Positions 10,840 through 22,375 of a stretch of 64,000 bases of DNA are shown in pieces. The stretch is from the NCBI GenBank assembly GCA_033182465.1, contig CP137323.1:1-64000 (forward strand). The letters are read 5' to 3'. Source of the DNA: Sanghuangporus weigelae. Lineage: Eukaryota > Basidiomycota > Agaricomycetes > Hymenochaetales > Hymenochaetaceae. The first letter of the stretch is position 1; the number at the start of each line of letters is the position of its first letter. Under the pieces are notes generated by a model. It ran no database searches. It was not told the origin of the DNA and worked only from the letters and a program-made list of their open reading frames with translations. The position numbers were made by a program, and so were the translations under genes.

Positions 10840-11015
10840 TTTAGTATGTCCTGCCTCCCATGACTAGGTGTCCCCAAATCGGGGACACTTTTTCTGAGAG
10901 GGAGGCTATCCCAGTGAATTTTGTCATGTCCTGCTTCCCATGCACAGGTGTCCCCGAATCGGGGACATTTGACATGCTCAACTGTCTTATGCTGAAGTGT
11001 CCGGATTATCCAGAC
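10840..11015 (+). repeat. Two further diverged units of the same repeat
   Basis: Units near 10868 and 10948 repeat TAGGTGTCCCCAAATCGGGG and CAGGTGTCCCCGAATCGGGG with the same downstream context. They are followed by GTGTCCGGATTATCCAGACA at about 10998, and are separated from the main array by about 130 bp. Confidence 0.65.
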
Positions 11016-11205
11016 AGCCAGGCAGTAGCCTCAGAGCCTGGTCTGTCTCCTCTGAAGTCCAACCCTATGACTCTACTCAAATTCACCTTCAACCCCAGCA
11101 CGACTGATCATGTGGCTCACTTAAAATGAACAGCTGAGGTTTATAAGATAGGACCCTTGGCAGAAAAAATTTATGAAAAGTCGGCATTGTCAAGGTTTTT
11201 TGAAC

Positions 11206-11330
11206 ACACTGTAAGAAACAAATATCAAATATGTTATGTGCCTAAATGCATTATTAGACTTCAAATTTTGTTTGTCATCTAGTTATGAATTTATTCCGGT
11301 TCTAGATAACAGTTTGCCCACTGTGAAGCA
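11206..11330 (+). repeat. Diverged repeat copy holding an unoccupied transposon target
   Basis: The stretch around AAACAAATATCAAATATGTT matches, with scattered changes, the joined outer flanks of the large transposon at 27737-48377. The left flank (27718-27736) pairs with 11213-11232. The right flank (48378-48475) pairs with about 11231-11330, sharing GCATTATTA.ACTTCAAATT and TTTGTCATCTAGTTATGAAT. This copy has a single TA where the other has TA-transposon-TA. The identity of the repeat itself is unknown. Confidence 0.7.
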
Positions 11331-12328
11331 AATATCAATCCAAAATAGGATAATTTCGATAATTTCATTATACCTTCCTCTTGGTTTCCTTTGTCAGCTG
11401 AAATTGGGTTGATCATTTTCCAAATTCGGACATGATGTAATATCTTCTGCTTATATAATGACATGCTTTGGTTGGAATAACCTGAGGATAAGAATCTCTG
11501 AGGTGTCGACCGAGGGACATTCTTATCCACAGGTTCCACTATATATGCAAGGTAGGTGGAAAATCAGACAGGGGACGGACAATTCCTTACCAGAATCGTA
11601 AATGACCAAAGTGGACTGGTTTCAGAGAACTGCACAATATTGTTGTATCATGCATGCATACTTTTGACAGAGTAATCTGGTCGAATCGCATCAATTATTA
11701 TTGTACTCCATTTCCCATTATACAAGACTTCAAATTCGCAGAAAAGCGAAAAGAAAAGAAAAATGTTGCTCTGTCGATAACATTGAATGCACTATCTCAA
11801 TCAATAAAAGCGAAAGAAGAAATAACAGTAAGAAATAGAAAGCAAGCCGAAGAAAGAAAATGCCGTAGTCAAACAAAGTACGTCGAGATACATCATACGT
11901 GAAAGTAAGTCCAGAATGAATTGGAATTGGAAGTTAAGAGGAAGAATGGTAATTACGACTGCAATGTTCGGCATTAAATTATACTGTCAAAACAAGAATG
12001 AATGGACGGGCGGCATGGTGCATGTATACATTGCGCGCACACCCGGTTTCGGAACTGATGTGGCGATTCCGATTATCTCGATGAGAGGGGAAGCGAAGAT
12101 AAGAAGTAAAGGTATACAGGGGCAACGGCCGCACGCGAAGGGAGAACATCGAATCCGCAAACGAATCTTGAGTTAGTTAGCGATCTTGACAACGAAAAAG
12201 GAAAAGAAAGAACAAGAATAATCAGGGAAGCTTGGGCGGAGAGAGAGCTCGGGGGCGAGATATGTACATCGAGCATTACTGGCTCCACAGAACGATTGCC
12301 GAGCGGCGATAGAGGACCCTCACTCGTT
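11331..12328. other. Spacer downstream of KRE6, no gene recognised
   Basis: Open frames of 80-90 codons here are rich in K/R/E/N or start without ATG and have no family I recognise. The last ~150 bp before 12328 would be 3' UTR of the KRE6-like gene. Confidence 0.4.
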
Positions 12329-14774
12329 TTAGCACCCATCATACTGCATAACATATCAAAATAAGAACATGAACATCAATTGAGTGGGAATGACATACCA
12401 AGCTATTCCTCGGCTTCGTGTACCCTGCCTCTTCCCAGGTTGTCCAGTTCGGATCTGTCAGTAGTGTCAAGGAAAGGAAATGGTGATATGGAAGCAAATG
12501 GTTGCGTACTCGTGTAGGCCTCAAGATGATCATTAATGTAATCGGCAGTTGGGTATCCCTGCGGCGAGCATCCGACGTTCTGCTCTCCATCACGCTGGTA
12601 TACGCGCACGTAGTCAATGAGGTATTCCGCTGGAAACGTCATTGTCGTAAGGTCAACGTCCTGGAACGACTCGGAGATGGCCAGATTAAGGATAATGGAC
12701 TGCGCAAAGAATTCAGTGAGATCTAAAAACACGATGCACAGAGCAGTTATCGCCGCACCATTGGCTCTTCGGGAATCAACCGTCTCCCGACGCCGCTGCC
12801 ATCTGGAAGCGGGTCTTCAGCCATAGCACTCGCACCCATGCGAAACGATGGGTTTCCATTCGCCTGCCATTGAACATACCCCTGCTCAGGATGCGCAGGG
12901 TCCGTCCAATACTCAAACCCAAACGTGTAGAAATTCCCTCCCGTGCCATTATAGATATCCGCTGGCAAGTCCGTCAATGCCGACACCGCTTGTTGCACTG
13001 CAGAACCATGGTACGTGTTCGGTTGCGTGATCGACAGGTCATAAATGACGAAGTCGTCCGAGGTGGCGTTCTCGTATTCGTAGTCGTGTGAGAAGGGAGC
13101 GAATTGGGCTGACTGTGAGACCTTCCCACCGTCACCGAGTTTATTCTTTTGGGCCTCAAGAGCGTCAATCTCTGGTGCACCTCGTCCCAAATTGACAGCC
13201 GGACCGGGATGTTCTCCTCCAGGACATGTACAAGAGCTGTGGTACGGAATGAACAAAAACGACACTGAGTACACGGACATTCACTTACGAAAGTTTCTGT
13301 CCTGTGAGCCATGATAGCTCAAAGTTATACCTCTCGCGACCTTCCTCAGTTTGCAGAGCCGCCGCGGGTCCAGAGCCATTCGCATAGGTCTGGTTTGGGA
13401 AAGTGCCGACGTCACAAGAATTGTACGAGTACGGCCAAATGCCTGAACGCGAATATTTAATTTGAGTCATCGCAGTAAAGCAAGTTGCTCACCGTCCGTA
13501 GTAGCACCATATCCGGGTCTGCCGAGATTACCCATTGTCCACGCACCTGGCCACTACGTAATCTCAGAAGGAGGCTATATGCGCAAAGAAATCCACTCAC
13601 ATAGCCTTGCGTCGCTTCATTTGGACCCGGCAGACTTAACCTGACCTCCATATAGCCCTTTGAGAAGCAAAACTTATTCCAGCTCTGTACCATCGCCGAT
13701 CGAAACTGCAAGCCATGATTCTCCGCGAGGTCCGTGACCTGCTCTACGAGCAAGACGAGATTCCCTCCGCGCGTAAATGCGTTCCTTGGGTCGTACCATT
13801 CTAGGGATAGCGTGTGAGCGCACCGTTTCAAACAAAACTGAAAGGATTCACACACCAAGATCTGCAGTTGCCCAATACCACAAGTCGACAGCTTCCCAGT
13901 ATGGGTCGTCACCAGGGTAAAAACTCCGACCGTCCAAGTTGAACTCGTCGCTAAAGACGAGTGAGTACGACCTGCCATCGAAACCAGTTCTCGTCTTCGC
14001 GTCTTCGGGGGTGTCGGGGTCGACCAATTGAGGCATTTGAAAGAGGACGGGATTTTGGCCTGTAGCATTTATGTGTATATTGTTGTCGATAGCCAGCAAA
14101 CGATCGTTATTGGTGACAAAATAGACGACCGGGTAGAGAATGAAAAGGCATAGAAGGGCGATAATAAGAGTGAACAAGAGGCCGAAATTTGCAATACCAC
14201 GCCATGACCAACTGAATCGTGGCTCGTCCAATTTCATAAAATCATCCTCCGGGCCACCATCGTCGAGGTCTGGATCGTAGACGTATGGAATGACACCGCG
14301 AGGTGTTCCAGAAGGGTACTTGCCGTCGAAAGATAAGTCTGAGCCAAAGGACGACCGACGGTTAGGCACCGGGAGATTGGGATCATCCTCTATAGCAAGC
14401 TTGTAAAGCAACATAGAGCCTCTCTGGCCACCGGCATTTGCACCAAAGGCAGCGGCTTCTTCGGACATGAGACGCGAGAGTCTGGCACTGGAAGGACGGG
14501 ACCTGATGAGCGGTTGAGCGTTTGGATTCAGCGGAGAGTTTATGTAACCCGAGGAGGAGGAGCGAGGCCATGGAGTGTGCTGAAACTGTTGAGAAAGGAG
14601 CGGCGAATCTACATTGGGCGAAGAGGCGGAGGCGGGAGTCCGAGGAAGCTGGGCGAGGTCATCTGAGGACGGCGGGGATGAGTCCGAAGAAGAAGAGGAA
14701 GACTTGGCACCATGGATGTGCTGATTATCATTGTCGTTGTCATCGATCGCGTCATGCTCATGCTGCTCGGACAT
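12329..14774 (-). CDS. KRE6: KRE6/SKN1-like beta-1,6-glucan synthesis protein (GH16)
   Basis: A type II membrane glycosidase-like protein of the secretory pathway needed for beta-1,6-glucan in the cell wall. Eight exons are inferred: 14774-13856, 13800-13601, 13553-13493, 13442-13289, 13236-12759, 12699-12510, 12454-12399 and 12343-12329. They sum to 2073 nt, 690 residues, close to yeast KRE6 (720). Residues 1-190 are a Ser/Pro-rich cytosolic tail; 193-222 are the one membrane helix; the lumenal GH16 domain follows. Hallmarks are FYPGDDPYWEAVDLWYW, QSWNKFCFSKGYMEV, WPGAWTMGNLGRPGYGATT, CPGGEHPGP and GRGAPEIDALEAQ, with the acidic triad E467, D469, E472, and the C-terminus PRNSLYDGC. The ATG at 14774 was chosen because upstream in-frame codons lack ATG. 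Introns are about 47-60 nt. It looks intact. Confidence 0.92.
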
Positions 14775-15409
14775 TGCTGAATTCGCGCTGAGCAACGACG
14801 GCGAGACCGATGGCCAAGGGAGGAGGAGGCGGGTGGTGGAAGGAGGGAGGAAGTGAAGTTTGGGTCGCGTCCGTCCGAATTACATGTAGCGCTAGTAGTG
14901 CGGCGCAAGAAAGCCGGCCGGCTGGCTACAAGAAGCGTGGAAGCAATTTCAATTCAATTATTATTGTAATTATAATATTTATTCATGCAGCACTAAGTAT
15001 TACGGTACGTTGCTCGCTCGGTTCTTCCTTGTATCCATCCTCATTCCTTTTTCGTCCACAGTCGTCTCTGTTTTCATAATCAGAACAAGCTTGAGCACTA
15101 CACAGCGCTCTACTCCAGTTGCTTTTACGGCTAGTCTTTCCAGTTTTAATTTTGGACTAGATATGCGTGTGTCATCATCCATCTGTAGTAGTAATACATT
15201 TCAGCGCGTGCGTTGCCATCCCCTGCCTGTACCTTCACTTGGAACAAGACGACGACTTTCAAGTTCCTGCTGCTGCTGCTGGAATACACGCCTTTTTGAT
15301 CCACACAAAATCGATCATGTGCAGCTACGGGAAGCTGATTAGGATGATGTCGGATGAACTCTCGATCCTCTCCCTTATCTCCCTTCTTCTTCCTCTTCCA
15401 ATCCATGCC
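14775..15409. promoter_or_regulatory. Divergent intergenic region between KRE6 and the hydrolase gene
   Basis: About 635 bp separate two start codons that point away from each other, so both promoters must lie here. There is an AT-rich patch with alternating TTATTATTG-type sequence around 14950-14990 and pyrimidine-rich stretches on the plus strand at about 15340-15400, as commonly seen before fungal start codons. No specific factor site is claimed. Confidence 0.5.
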
Positions 15410-16693
15410 ATGCAAACGGCACATCTCAAACAATGCAACTTGCACTTCGCATACTTAGATTCAGGCGCTCCTATTTCCGACGATTATACAACTTTGGTTT
15501 GCATACACGGAAATACTTACCATGCCCGTACGTCATATGCATCTCCAAGTTTCCGATCACCTCGTTCTGCAAACCCGCGCCGCAATCTGATCCACTCATC
15601 ATCTCTGCAGACACATTTCAGCGTCTCATATCCTTAGCGCCTCAACACAACTTTCGGCTCATAGCACTTAACCGCAGAGATTACATCGGCTCAACACCCT
15701 TCAACGAAGCAGAACTCTCCGTCCTCAATTCAACCGACGAGTCAAAACATCGGCAGTTCCTCTACGATAGAGGGCTTGAAATTGTTTATTTTCTTTTATG
15801 GATTGTCAACGAGTTCAAGATACCGCGAATACGCATTAATAGTAACAAAGGAGGTCTCGCTCTGTTAGGTTGGTCATTAGGGAACGTCACCTCCATCGCG
15901 TTTCTTGCAAACCTTGAGAAATTTCCGAGAGAGGTGACTCAGGCTCTTGAACCCTACCTTCGACATTTCTGTATATACGGTCCGTCAATGTTGTCCCTTC
16001 TTTGATCTCGACTGAACCGTCATTACAGAGGCTGTTTATCAATTCCTTGGGCTACCGTCGCCGGAAGGTGCTTACCATCCTCTCTGGGATGACGAAATCC
16101 CCTTGGAGAGAAAGCCCGCCGTAATTGATGCGTGGTTTACGTCTTATTATGACCATCCTTACTTTTCGCGATCTCCCGAATCTCGACATCGAGAATTCAG
16201 CACGCTACACCCGCGCTTTCCCCTAAAACCAGTGAAACCTTCGACAAGCACAAATAGGGCGCCCGAAGAAGTCGCTGCCGTTACCGATCCCAATCCAGTC
16301 ATGCGTTCCGAAATCGCTTTTTACTTCACTATACGCGAGTCCACGCTACATCAGCAGTACAAGGCTGCACTCGCATCTCCACTAAAGCCGACTTCGACTT
16401 CACCGGCCACGCCCTTTCCATTCCCCAACTTGAAACTCAGTGTCGTCAACGGAACACGTACCGTATGGAACATCATTTGGACTGCATGGGAAATGCAGAA
16501 AGACTTGGAAAGATGGAAGAATGAGGAAATGAACGTTCGTCCCGTGAATTTCATCACAATCGAGGGTGCAAACCATTTCGTACGTCTCATTTCTTCTTAT
16601 ATTTTCTGATATGTAATCAGATGATTGCTTGGCTAGGCTCTTTGGGATGAACCGGAAGTCTTGATGAAAGCACTGGCTGCTTGCTTAATATAA
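15410..16693 (+). CDS. Alpha/beta hydrolase (AB hydrolase-1 superfamily)
   Basis: Four exons are inferred: 15410-15527, 15611-15979, 16029-16579 and 16637-16693 (1095 nt, 364 residues). Splicing restores DYTTLVCIHGN, then HTFQRLISLAPQHNFRLIAL with NRRDYIGSTPF, the nucleophile elbow LGWSLGN (Ser128) and, near the end, the GANHF segment with the likely catalytic His345 and ALWDEPEVLMKAL. The acid of the triad was not fixed; an Asp/Glu between residues 270 and 320 is expected. There is no clear signal peptide, so it is probably cytosolic. Similar orphan hydrolases are common in mushroom genomes and the substrate is unknown. It is transcribed away from KRE6 and appears complete. Confidence 0.82.
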
Positions 16694-17028
16694 CGAAGGA
16701 CAAGTGAAGTCCTGATGGCTTTCCGTTGCTTTGCCGGTTTTGCGACAATTATATATTCCATATTCCAGAATTCGTTCATTCATTTATCCAACTATGATGG
16801 CATCGCAGGACGTGAAACTTGTTCAATACGAGAACATTATGTGTCCTCATCCTCAAGCGGTGCACCGCAGAGTCCATCTTCTACTGAAGCTGAGTATAGC
16901 GATGTAACCGTCGGAATCATGGGGCTCCGTACGTTCCACAAAGAGAACGATACGCATGCATAAACGCCTCTTCCCTACCCCTTCCTTGTCCCGTTCCCAC
17001 GAGCAACATGACTGCCATAGCGCACAAA
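16694..17028. other. Spacer downstream of the hydrolase, nothing recognised
   Basis: 3' flank of the hydrolase gene. An 82-codon plus-strand frame here shows no family features. Confidence 0.4.
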
Positions 17029-17705
17029 TCATTTGTGAACTTTTCTATGAAAGCCATAGCGGAAGATAAAAAAGACCTCACATCTGACGGCAGCTTTCCC
17101 GTCTTTCGTAAACTCCTCTGAATAGCTCCCTGGATACCTGGTGTTTATCGCTGCAGGGGCAGTCATCAAGTCAGGATTCTCATAAATACTTTGTCTGACG
17201 GATATACGAACCGTTGTGAACCACCTCATTGATATTGGATCCTGCCGGTCTTGGTAGAGGAATTCTGTGCTCTTCCAATACCTTAGCATAACTTTCATAA
17301 GCGCCTTTCTTGTCGTGCTCGTCAGATCCAAGTCCCACTCTTGCGCCCCTCCAGAATACTTGAAGAATGTTTGGTTAATAAATGCCGTATATGTAGAACT
17401 ATGAAAAAGAAGGCCTACCCTTTACTTCGTGCATAGTAGTCACCTTTCTAGCAAAACCATTAAGCCCAGGATCTAAGACGGAGGCAAATGTTCTATGCTC
17501 CGGGTTGAAACCCGAAGATCTAGGGAATCCTACCCGACAAATACACTCCGTCAGTCAACATGCTAAAGGCGATTGTCTCGTGATAGCCCATCCGAGGAAT
17601 AGTAAACTCACTTTCCAATAACATCGACTCCCAGTGCGATGCCTGGACCCGTCTAGGCTCCTGCCCATGATGACTACTCTGACTGTGATCTCTTTCTGTA
17701 CTCAT
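17029..17705 (-). pseudogene. Unrecognised decayed coding segments
   Basis: Minus-strand frames with protein-like composition (for example YSGGAQEWDLDLTSTTRKA and LESEFTIPRMGYHETIAFSM) are separated by possible intron borders (a gtaggc..ttcaag stretch near 17420-17360). Alternative frames in the same interval also look coding (EEHRIPLPRPAGSNINEVVH), which points to frame loss. I cannot assign a family. The segments may belong to the same former gene as those at 18330-19140. Confidence 0.3.
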
Positions 17706-18329
17706 AACGACGCTGGGAGATATTTTCAGACGCCCGAAAGTCGTGGATGTCTTATCTACCCCGTGTTCCCTCTCTATACATATAGTTTACTAGTAGGGAA
17801 AAATTGCAGCTCAGGAACAATATTGCGCACGCTATGCAGTGGTTTATTCTTTGATCGTGATCATTGGCAATAGCAGATGCAAACTATTCGTGCATATTTC
17901 CATAACCTTTATGGTTAACGTCTCTTTCTGGCCAATGTACAGCGCGAGACCACACATCAATACGAGCTCTTTCACGAAGCAACGAGAAATTCATGGAGGC
18001 ATTTATCATATATGGACGAGTTCTCTTTTGTAGGGACTCGGTACGGTTACATGCATGCGTCAACGACGTGGTATAGCTACCCCACAGGTCCCATTGGTAT
18101 TTTGTCTCTTCTTTGCATCCTTCAAAGTTTTCTAGTATGCATCGACTTTGCTTGATCCCTCTTCACGACAAACCAGTGTGACATCTGTCAAAGCGCCTAG
18201 GTAAGTTACAGACCAGAAAAAGTAACGGAAAAGCCCATGTCTAACAGCTGCTTTTATCTCCTCGACGAACTCCTCCAGGACGCTTCCCTCGCTATGCTGT
18301 GAGATAGTTTGTCAAGGAATCAGTTTAAC

Positions 18330-19140
18330 CTTCATCGTCCACAAAATAAGACAAAATTTAATGAAATCAGCGAACCATTGTGCGCTGCCAGCCTATAATC
18401 GCTACCAGATGGGTTAGAAATAAGCTGCTTGGTGTCTTTATCCTTCTTGAGCTCTTCGCAAAGATTCAGGTAAGCTTCATTCAAGTCGTTCACGTTGGCC
18501 CCCGTCTCCCAACGATCTTGCCTTCCTTGCATACCGAGACAATCATAACCAACTTGCACTGTCGATGTTGGAATTCATGAAACGACGAACTTATCACCTC
18601 GTGCAGGCCTCCTTTCCGCACAAAGGGATCGCAACAGAATACGAGTTTTCAAACTTTTCCTGGAACTTCCGGTGCTGGAATTTGTATCTGCCCTCCGGGA
18701 ATTCTGGGTGAACATTAAGATGCACCAAAGGCATCCGCTATTTCAAGCTTGGAAATAGATAGCACCCACTCTGTTTCAGCTCAACTTCAGGATCATAGCA
18801 AACAAACATCATGCGTTGTCTCTGGCTTTCGCTATGGCTGGTCATCATCGAACTCAGCTCAAGCTTCCTCGACATCTCTATCTCCTGAGATTTCAATCAT
18901 CTGCATCCTTTCCGGTTTATACCGGGAGAGAACATAAGTCCAGCGACGCAATGTTCAGATTCTGGCTTTCCCAAACCAAAAAATATCGGACGAATACCTC
19001 AGGCGTTTGAAGTACGCATACTGTACGTGGCCCATTCAATTAGTGGCATTTCGAATGGAAGATGAAATTCCTCAATACTATTCTTTTGTCCAACGGCAAA
19101 ACGTTCTTCAAACAGAACAAATTAAAGGCAAGGACTCAAA
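18330..19140 (-). pseudogene. Unrecognised decayed coding segments
   Basis: The clearest frame, ending near 18380, reads GYDCLGMQGRQDRWETGANV then NDLNEAYLNLCEELKKDKD and looks like real protein. Upstream to about 19140 are further short minus-strand segments with stops. No family is recognised. Between 19140 and 19570 nothing coding can be supported. Confidence 0.3.
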
Positions 19141-19570
19141 ATGACTTACCAACATAGGCATCTCCGTGGTATGAATGCAAATATACTCAAGATACCGGAC
19201 GACACAATTCATTATCCATTTGAAAAAAATGTTTTGTTCGGAGTAAGTGTGTGTCTTAAATGGAGCGACTCTCACACAATATTCAATGATGGCATTCTAG
19301 CGCAACAGTATAGTGCTGCGTCCTCCTGAGGTATCTCCAGAATAGATTTCCCCGGCGATTACTGGTAAGTAAGGGCCACCTATTTGCCAGCCTGTATACG
19401 TGAGTCCAAGGAGGTTCCGAATTTGTATCGAGTGTATTGCAAAGTCTGTATGCTTCTAAGGAGACCTTTTTATGTTGAGATAGAGAGACTGCCAGTTGAA
19501 TTTGGGAACTCAGCAGTTACAGACCAGAAGGCGGACTCGGCCCAGGGTCAGACCAACTGCATCACGTGAT

Positions 19571-20093
19571 AACGACGGCTCCGTCCCGCCACATCCCCCA
19601 CCGTGGGAGATATAACTTTTTTATATCGATATGGATATTACAGTAAAAGTACTATTCACTGCGTATTGGAGGTCCCTAACACGAGCCTGTCTAGCCGTAC
19701 GTACCTAAGATAAGGAAATCTACGCAGAAATCTGTCTTACATCACATAGAAAAATGGTGTAGAATAGGATATATTAGCTACTCAAAAATACATGTTTTTC
19801 TGTAGATCACCTAACACGGCATCCTGTGTATATTTGATTAGCTGACACGGTGCTTGATTAGATATTGAGAGTTGATATACAAAAACTGGACTAGATTTGT
19901 ATAATTGAGCTATGTAAATCTACACAGATCTACGCGTGCGAGTGTCAGTATCTGACGGACTTAGATGCATTCTGACGCGTCGTCCTCTTTGTCTTGTCCA
20001 CCACCATCGTGCCACTCCATCCACCCCCAGCACCTACAGATCATCACCGTCCCTGCTTCATCCACCTCATCCACGACTATCTCACTATTTTGA
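19571..20093. other. AT-rich spacer before the HSP70 remnant
   Basis: There is no supported gene. Short recurring words such as TCTACGCA and TGTAGATCAC occur here and again around 22150-22350 and 28040, suggesting remnants of an unnamed repeat. Sequence from 19940 to 20093 is C-rich and open but lacks HSP70 similarity. Confidence 0.35.
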
Positions 20094-22016
20094 CGGCACT
20101 GTCACTGAGGCCATCATCACTGTTTCGGCTTACTTTAACGACTCGCAATGTTAGGCGGTGAAAGACGCCAGTATCATTGCTGACATCAACGTCCTCCAAA
20201 TCATCGAGCCAACGATGGCTGCTATCGCGCAGGGTCTTGACAAGAGGGTTCAGGGCGAGCGCAATGTCCTTATTTTCAGCCTTGGTGGAGGCACCTTCGA
20301 CGCGTTATCCTTGATCATTCAACAGGGTGTCTTCGAAGTCAAGGCCACCGCCGGCGACACTCACTTTGGTGGTGAGGACTTTGACAACCGCCTCGTAAAC
20401 CACTTCGTTCAGGAATTCAAGCAAAAGTACAAGAAGGGTATGTACTTTTTATTCATTGTAATGACTCACGATCACGGTATTGACGCTGATTTTCTTAGGT
20501 CTTTCGTTGAACCCTCGTGCTCTTCGCCGACTCGGTACCGCTTGTAGAGCGTGCGAAGTGTACACTTTTGTCGGCAGCACAGACGACCATCGAGATTGAC
20601 TTGCTCTGCAAGGTAACGACTTATACACCTCGATCGCCCGTGCCCGATCCGAGGAGTTGTGCCAAGATCTTTTCCATTCCACGCTCAAGACTGTCGAGAA
20701 GGTTCTCCGGGAGTCCAAGATCAACAAGTCTGATGTCCACGGAGATCATCCTTGTCGGTGGTTCCACCCGTATCCCCTGCTCTTTTCTGACTTCTTCAAC
20801 AGCAAGGCGCCATGCAAGTCTATCAACCCAGATGAGGCTGTCGCGGACGTCTACGTGGTAACCTGATCGGGAAACGTGTCGATTTTTCGGCAAGTACTGT
20901 CATCATCGGAGACCCAAACCTGGAACTTGACGAAGTTGGCGCGCCGAAGAGCATCGCCATGCCTCTCACGTACCAAGAAAGAGGTTAGTAGGAAGAGCAT
21001 CTCGGCTGACGTGTGATTATAAATTGTTTTTGACAGTGACTCCGTACAATATCGCGTACTTACAAGAGCTCGTACGGAATGGATCGAAAGAATACCCTCG
21101 AGCGCGATATGTGATTCGAGATACCGGAGAGCGTATGAATCTTCGGTACAATAAGCGTACGGACATCTTTCTCTAGTATTAACGCAGTTATGTACTCTTC
21201 AACCAACAGCCATCGTTGCACAAGATGCCTATGATGTGTCTCAGGGTCCCACTAATGCCCTATCTGAGTGCGTGCCCGACCTATATGTTCATGTCTGAAC
21301 TCTGACCAATTTTATGCAGGCTTTCGTCTCAATCTTTCCGTTACTCCTCTGTACAATGCCGACTTCCATGGTGATGAAATGAACATGCAGTATGTCGTAT
21401 CACTTCCGCTTTGTGTTATTGTCTCTGATCTCCGTGTAGCGTTCCCCAAAGCGAGGAGACTGGGGCCGAACTCAGTCAAATAGCGTGGGTCCCCAGGCAG
21501 ATCATTTCGTTCCATGCAAACAAGACCGTTGGCTGCTATCCTCAAGGGTGACACCTCGGAGAAGACCCAAGACCTCCTCTTGCTTGATGTCACTCCTCTG
21601 TCGCTCAGTATCGAGACTGCTGGTGGTGTCATGACCGCACTGATCAAGCGTAACATGACTGTCTCGATGAAGAAGTCCGAAATCTTCTCAATGTATGCTG
21701 ACGACCAGCCCGGTGTGCTTATCCAGGTCTATAGGGATGAGCGTGCGCGTACAAAGGACAACAACTTGCTCGGCAAGTTCGAGCTGTATCCCGCCTGCGT
21801 CTCGTGGTGTTCCGCAAGTTGAAGTCACGTTCGATATCGATACTAACGGTATTCTCAACGTCTCTGCTTCGGACAAGACGAAGGCAAGTCAAACCGTATC
21901 ACCATCACCAATGACAAGGGCCATCTGCTGTCGAGGAGGCTAACGAACGCATGGTCAAGGATGTCGATCAATTCAAGGCTGAAGATGAGGCTGATGCCGC
22001 GTACTTGTCTGTATAA
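20094..22016 (+). pseudogene. HSP70 pseudogene interrupted by an RPB1 fragment
   Basis: Cytosolic HSP70 is an ATP-driven protein chaperone. Similarity starts mid ATPase domain with GTVTEAIITVSAYFNDSQ (about 20094). It continues through [54 protein letters not shown] and, after an intron near 20440-20498, frame-broken equivalents of LRTACERAKRTLSSAAQT up to INPDEAVA at about 20841. It resumes at about 21532 with [37 protein letters not shown] and [20 protein letters not shown], then [20 protein letters not shown]. The first ~135 residues and the C-terminal lid are missing. There are stops (for example just after NDSQ) and frame shifts in both halves. It is non-functional. Confidence 0.88.
20842..21531 (+). 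pseudogene. RPB1: RPB1 (RNA polymerase II largest subunit) fragment inside HSP70
   Basis: The inserted piece reads [75 protein letters not shown] and, after interruptions, FRLNLSVTPLYNADFHGDEM. This is the segment around the catalytic NADFDGD loop of RPB1; the third residue of the loop is changed (NADFHGD), removing one of the metal-binding aspartates. It ends with [20 protein letters not shown]. Intron-like gaps (a gttagt..gacag stretch near 20996-21037) are kept, so genomic DNA was copied. The HSP70 frame flanking it loses only about six residues (YGAAVQ). Confidence 0.88.
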
Positions 22017-22375
22017 GTATAGTCTCGTCGTCGATGACAAGATGGCCTTCAAATAATGTTTTCGATAATTGCCTAATAAAGATATAAATTTGCACAAATT
22101 GAAATCGGATTTTTGAATACTGTGCTAGAGCATGAATATAATATACAGGAAATATAAGGCAAACTACGCAAAACTACACAGTGATGTACACAAAACTACG
22201 CAGATGGTCTTTTTAGTAGAGCTATTACGGTCCGTTTTAAACCGTAAAGTTCAGGAACTTACAACCTATCAGCGAATCTGTGTAGGTAAGCTACATTTCC
22301 CATGTAGTCGGGTGTTTTCTTTCTTAACAGCGAACTACACGGACACGCGATAATCACGTCAATACGCAGTGATTA
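22017..22375. other. Spacer, nothing recognised
   Basis: AT-rich sequence between the HSP70 remnant and the first fold-back element. Repeated words such as AAACTAC and CTACGCA occur, but no gene. Confidence 0.35.
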
